Source: Paenibacillus sp. S150
GTDB taxonomy: Bacteria > Bacillota > Bacilli > Paenibacillales > Paenibacillaceae
DNA: 64,000 nt
Direction of reading: 5' to 3'
Assembly (NCBI RefSeq): GCF_019352175.1
Contig: NZ_JACBYI010000003.1
Span: 248,001-312,000, forward strand
Under the pieces are notes generated by a model. It had not been told where the DNA came from and did not search any database. It saw nothing but the letters and a program-made list of their open reading frames with translations. The position numbers were made by a program, and so were the translations under genes. Below, in pieces: positions 62,821 through 64,000 of the stretch; the stretch's first letter is position 1; each line of letters opens with the position of its first letter.

Positions 62821-63645
62821 TTATTTTATGCCGGAGATGGTATATCCTTCTATGATGTGCTTCTGGAAGAAGATAAATATAATAATGATCGGCACGACCA
62901 TAAAGGCGGCTCCGGCCATCTGCAGGCCGAACTGGGTACCGTATTGCCCCTTCAGCAGCGACAGCCCTACGGATAAGGTGTACAGCTTCTCGTCATTGGC
63001 GATAATCAGCGGCCAGAGGAAGCTGTTCCAGGCCCCGATGAAGGTCAGGATGCCCTGGACCGCAAAGACCGGCTTCACAATCGGCACCATCAGCTGGAAA
63101 AAAATCCGCAGCTCGCCCGCTCCGTCCAATCTTGCCGCCTCCAGCAAATCCATGGGGATCGTGGTCATAAACTGGCGGAACAGGAAGATTGCGAACGCCC
63201 CCACCAGACCGGGCAGCACAATGCCTGCCATCGTATTCACCAGATGCATCTGGTTAATGATCAGATAGGTCGGAATCATGGTTACCTGTCCGGGAATCAT
63301 CATCGTGCCCAGAATAACGTAGAAGAACCTGTTTTTTCCGGGGAAATCAAACTTGGCAAAAGCATAGCCGGCCATCGCATTCAGAAACAGCCCTGCAAAG
63401 GAGCACAGCACGATAACCAGCGTATTTTTCAAATAGATTAAAAAGTCCATCTTCACGAACAAATCCCGGTAGTTGGAGAATGTCGGGCGGCTCGGAATGA
63501 GTGTTGGCGGAATGACGGTAAATTCATTCTCGGGCTTAAAGGAAGAGCCGATCATCCAGATGAAAGGCACCATCATCAGCAAGCCTCCGATAATGAGCAG
63601 GGCGATCATTAAACCTTTTTCCATATTTTTCATTTTTAGCGCCAT
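62821..63645 (-). CDS. Sugar ABC permease, MalG type
   Basis: A 274-residue CUT1-family permease with six helices and the EAA loop LLEAARLDGAGELRIFFQLM. AAGGAGGG lies nine bases before ATG 63645; the open frame 12 codons upstream is not used. It follows the partner permease by 44 bp. The substrate is inferred to be an oligosaccharide fed to the GH94 phosphorylase; the binding protein must lie beyond the window edge. Confidence 0.94.
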   Translation of the reverse strand: MALKMKNMEKGLMIALLIIGGLLMMVPFIWMIGSSFKPENEFTVIPPTLIPSRPTFSNYRDLFVKMDFLIYLKNTLVIVLCSFAGLFLNAMAGYAFAKFDFPGKNRFFYVILGTMMIPGQVTMIPTYLIINQMHLVNTMAGIVLPGLVGAFAIFLFRQFMTTIPMDLLEAARLDGAGELRIFFQLMVPIVKPVFAVQGILTFIGAWNSFLWPLIIANDEKLYTLSVGLSLLKGQYGTQFGLQMAGAAFMVVPIIIIFIFFQKHIIEGYTISGIK

Positions 63646-63689
63646 GAAAGTATCCCTCCTTCTTAAGCAGGCAGCCCTCAAGCTGAAGC

Positions 63690-64000
63690 TTAATATTCCA
63701 CTTCTTTCTTTTTGACCGCGAATTGAATGAGTGTCGCTATAATAATGATGATGAACAGCACGAACGAGCCGGAAGCCGCATAGCCGAACTTGCTGAGCTG
63801 GAAGCCGTTGTTGTAAATAAACAGTGCCATCGACATCGTTGCATTCAGCGGTCCTCCCTTGGTCATCACCAGCGGTTCTTCGAAGAATTGAATCCAGCCA
63901 ATCAAAGTCGTAATGGTCACAAAGAAAGTAGCGAATCCCAGCAGAGGAACCGTAAGGTAGCGCAGCTTCTTCCAGCCGGTCGCCCCGTCAATTTCAGCCG
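63690..64000 (-). CDS. Sugar ABC permease, MalF type (partial)
   Basis: The C-terminal 103 residues of the partner permease; the gene continues past base 64000. The EAA-loop remainder AEIDGATGWKKLRYLTVPLL is followed by FFEEPLVMTKGGPLNATMSM and the last helix. Together with the MalG-type gene it forms the membrane pore of a CUT1 importer. Confidence 0.93.
   Translation of the reverse strand, partial: AEIDGATGWKKLRYLTVPLLGFATFFVTITTLIGWIQFFEEPLVMTKGGPLNATMSMALFIYNNGFQLSKFGYAASGSFVLFIIIIIATLIQFAVKKKEVEY

Overview
This is chromosomal DNA from a low-to-mid GC, spore-forming Firmicute, most likely a Paenibacillus. The evidence is the gene order fapR-plsX-fabH-fabD-fabG-acpP-fabF-rnc-smc-ftsY next to the ylbH-to-ylbN block (rsmD, coaD, ylbJ, ylbL, tmcAL/ylbM, yceD/ylbN, rpmF), a YjcZ-like spore peptide, Bacillus-type AGGAGG ribosome binding sites and frequent GTG/TTG starts. 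No rRNA, tRNA or CRISPR array was seen.

Region by region. 0-3.4 kb: a three-gene operon (circularly permuted ATP-grasp, alpha-E protein, transglutaminase). 3.4-4.6 kb: noncoding DNA with a roughly 490-bp dispersed repeat. 4.6-17 kb: fatty-acid/phospholipid genes under FapR, leading into rnc, smc and ftsY. 17-23 kb: rpmF, yceD and the ylb block. 23-26 kb: a prophage scar (integrase stub, YjcZ-like spore peptide gene, holin, glucosaminidase) followed by a 43-residue orphan protein with a strong promoter. 26-34 kb: PilZ protein, decayed ABC transporter, glutamate dehydrogenase, an APH-fold protein without a normal start codon, a reductase plus luciferase-like monooxygenase pair, a two-domain sulfurtransferase, and a patch of gene fragments that includes a second sulfurtransferase tail. 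34-38.5 kb: chemoreceptor, histidine-kinase fragment, SDR oxidoreductase and a GlcG/HbpS-like protein. 38.7-45.3 kb: a Usp-domain gene and a six-gene Mrp cation/proton antiporter operon with MrpA and MrpB fused. 45.4-48.1 kb: gene fragments, then a 794-residue protein fusing a terpene-synthase-like half to a prenyl-diphosphate synthase. 48-50.9 kb: a Fur-box-controlled siderophore-binding protein and an EamA transporter behind a guanine-riboswitch-like leader with an overlapping terminator. 51-56 kb: an XpaC / VWA / TelA / SUFU gene set with an ECF-type (TGAAAC-N17-CGTA) promoter. 56-57.3 kb: repeats. 57.3-64 kb: a GH94 phosphorylase, an esterase lacking its catalytic serine, a LacI regulator and two sugar ABC permeases, the last cut by the window edge.

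The most promising material is the riboswitch-like leader (50.66-50.79 kb), the TelA/VWA/SUFU set, the prenyl synthase fusion, and several families of dispersed noncoding repeats, one of which runs directly into the ribosome binding sites of ftsY and telA. All family assignments come from reading motifs in the translated sequence; no database search was run.
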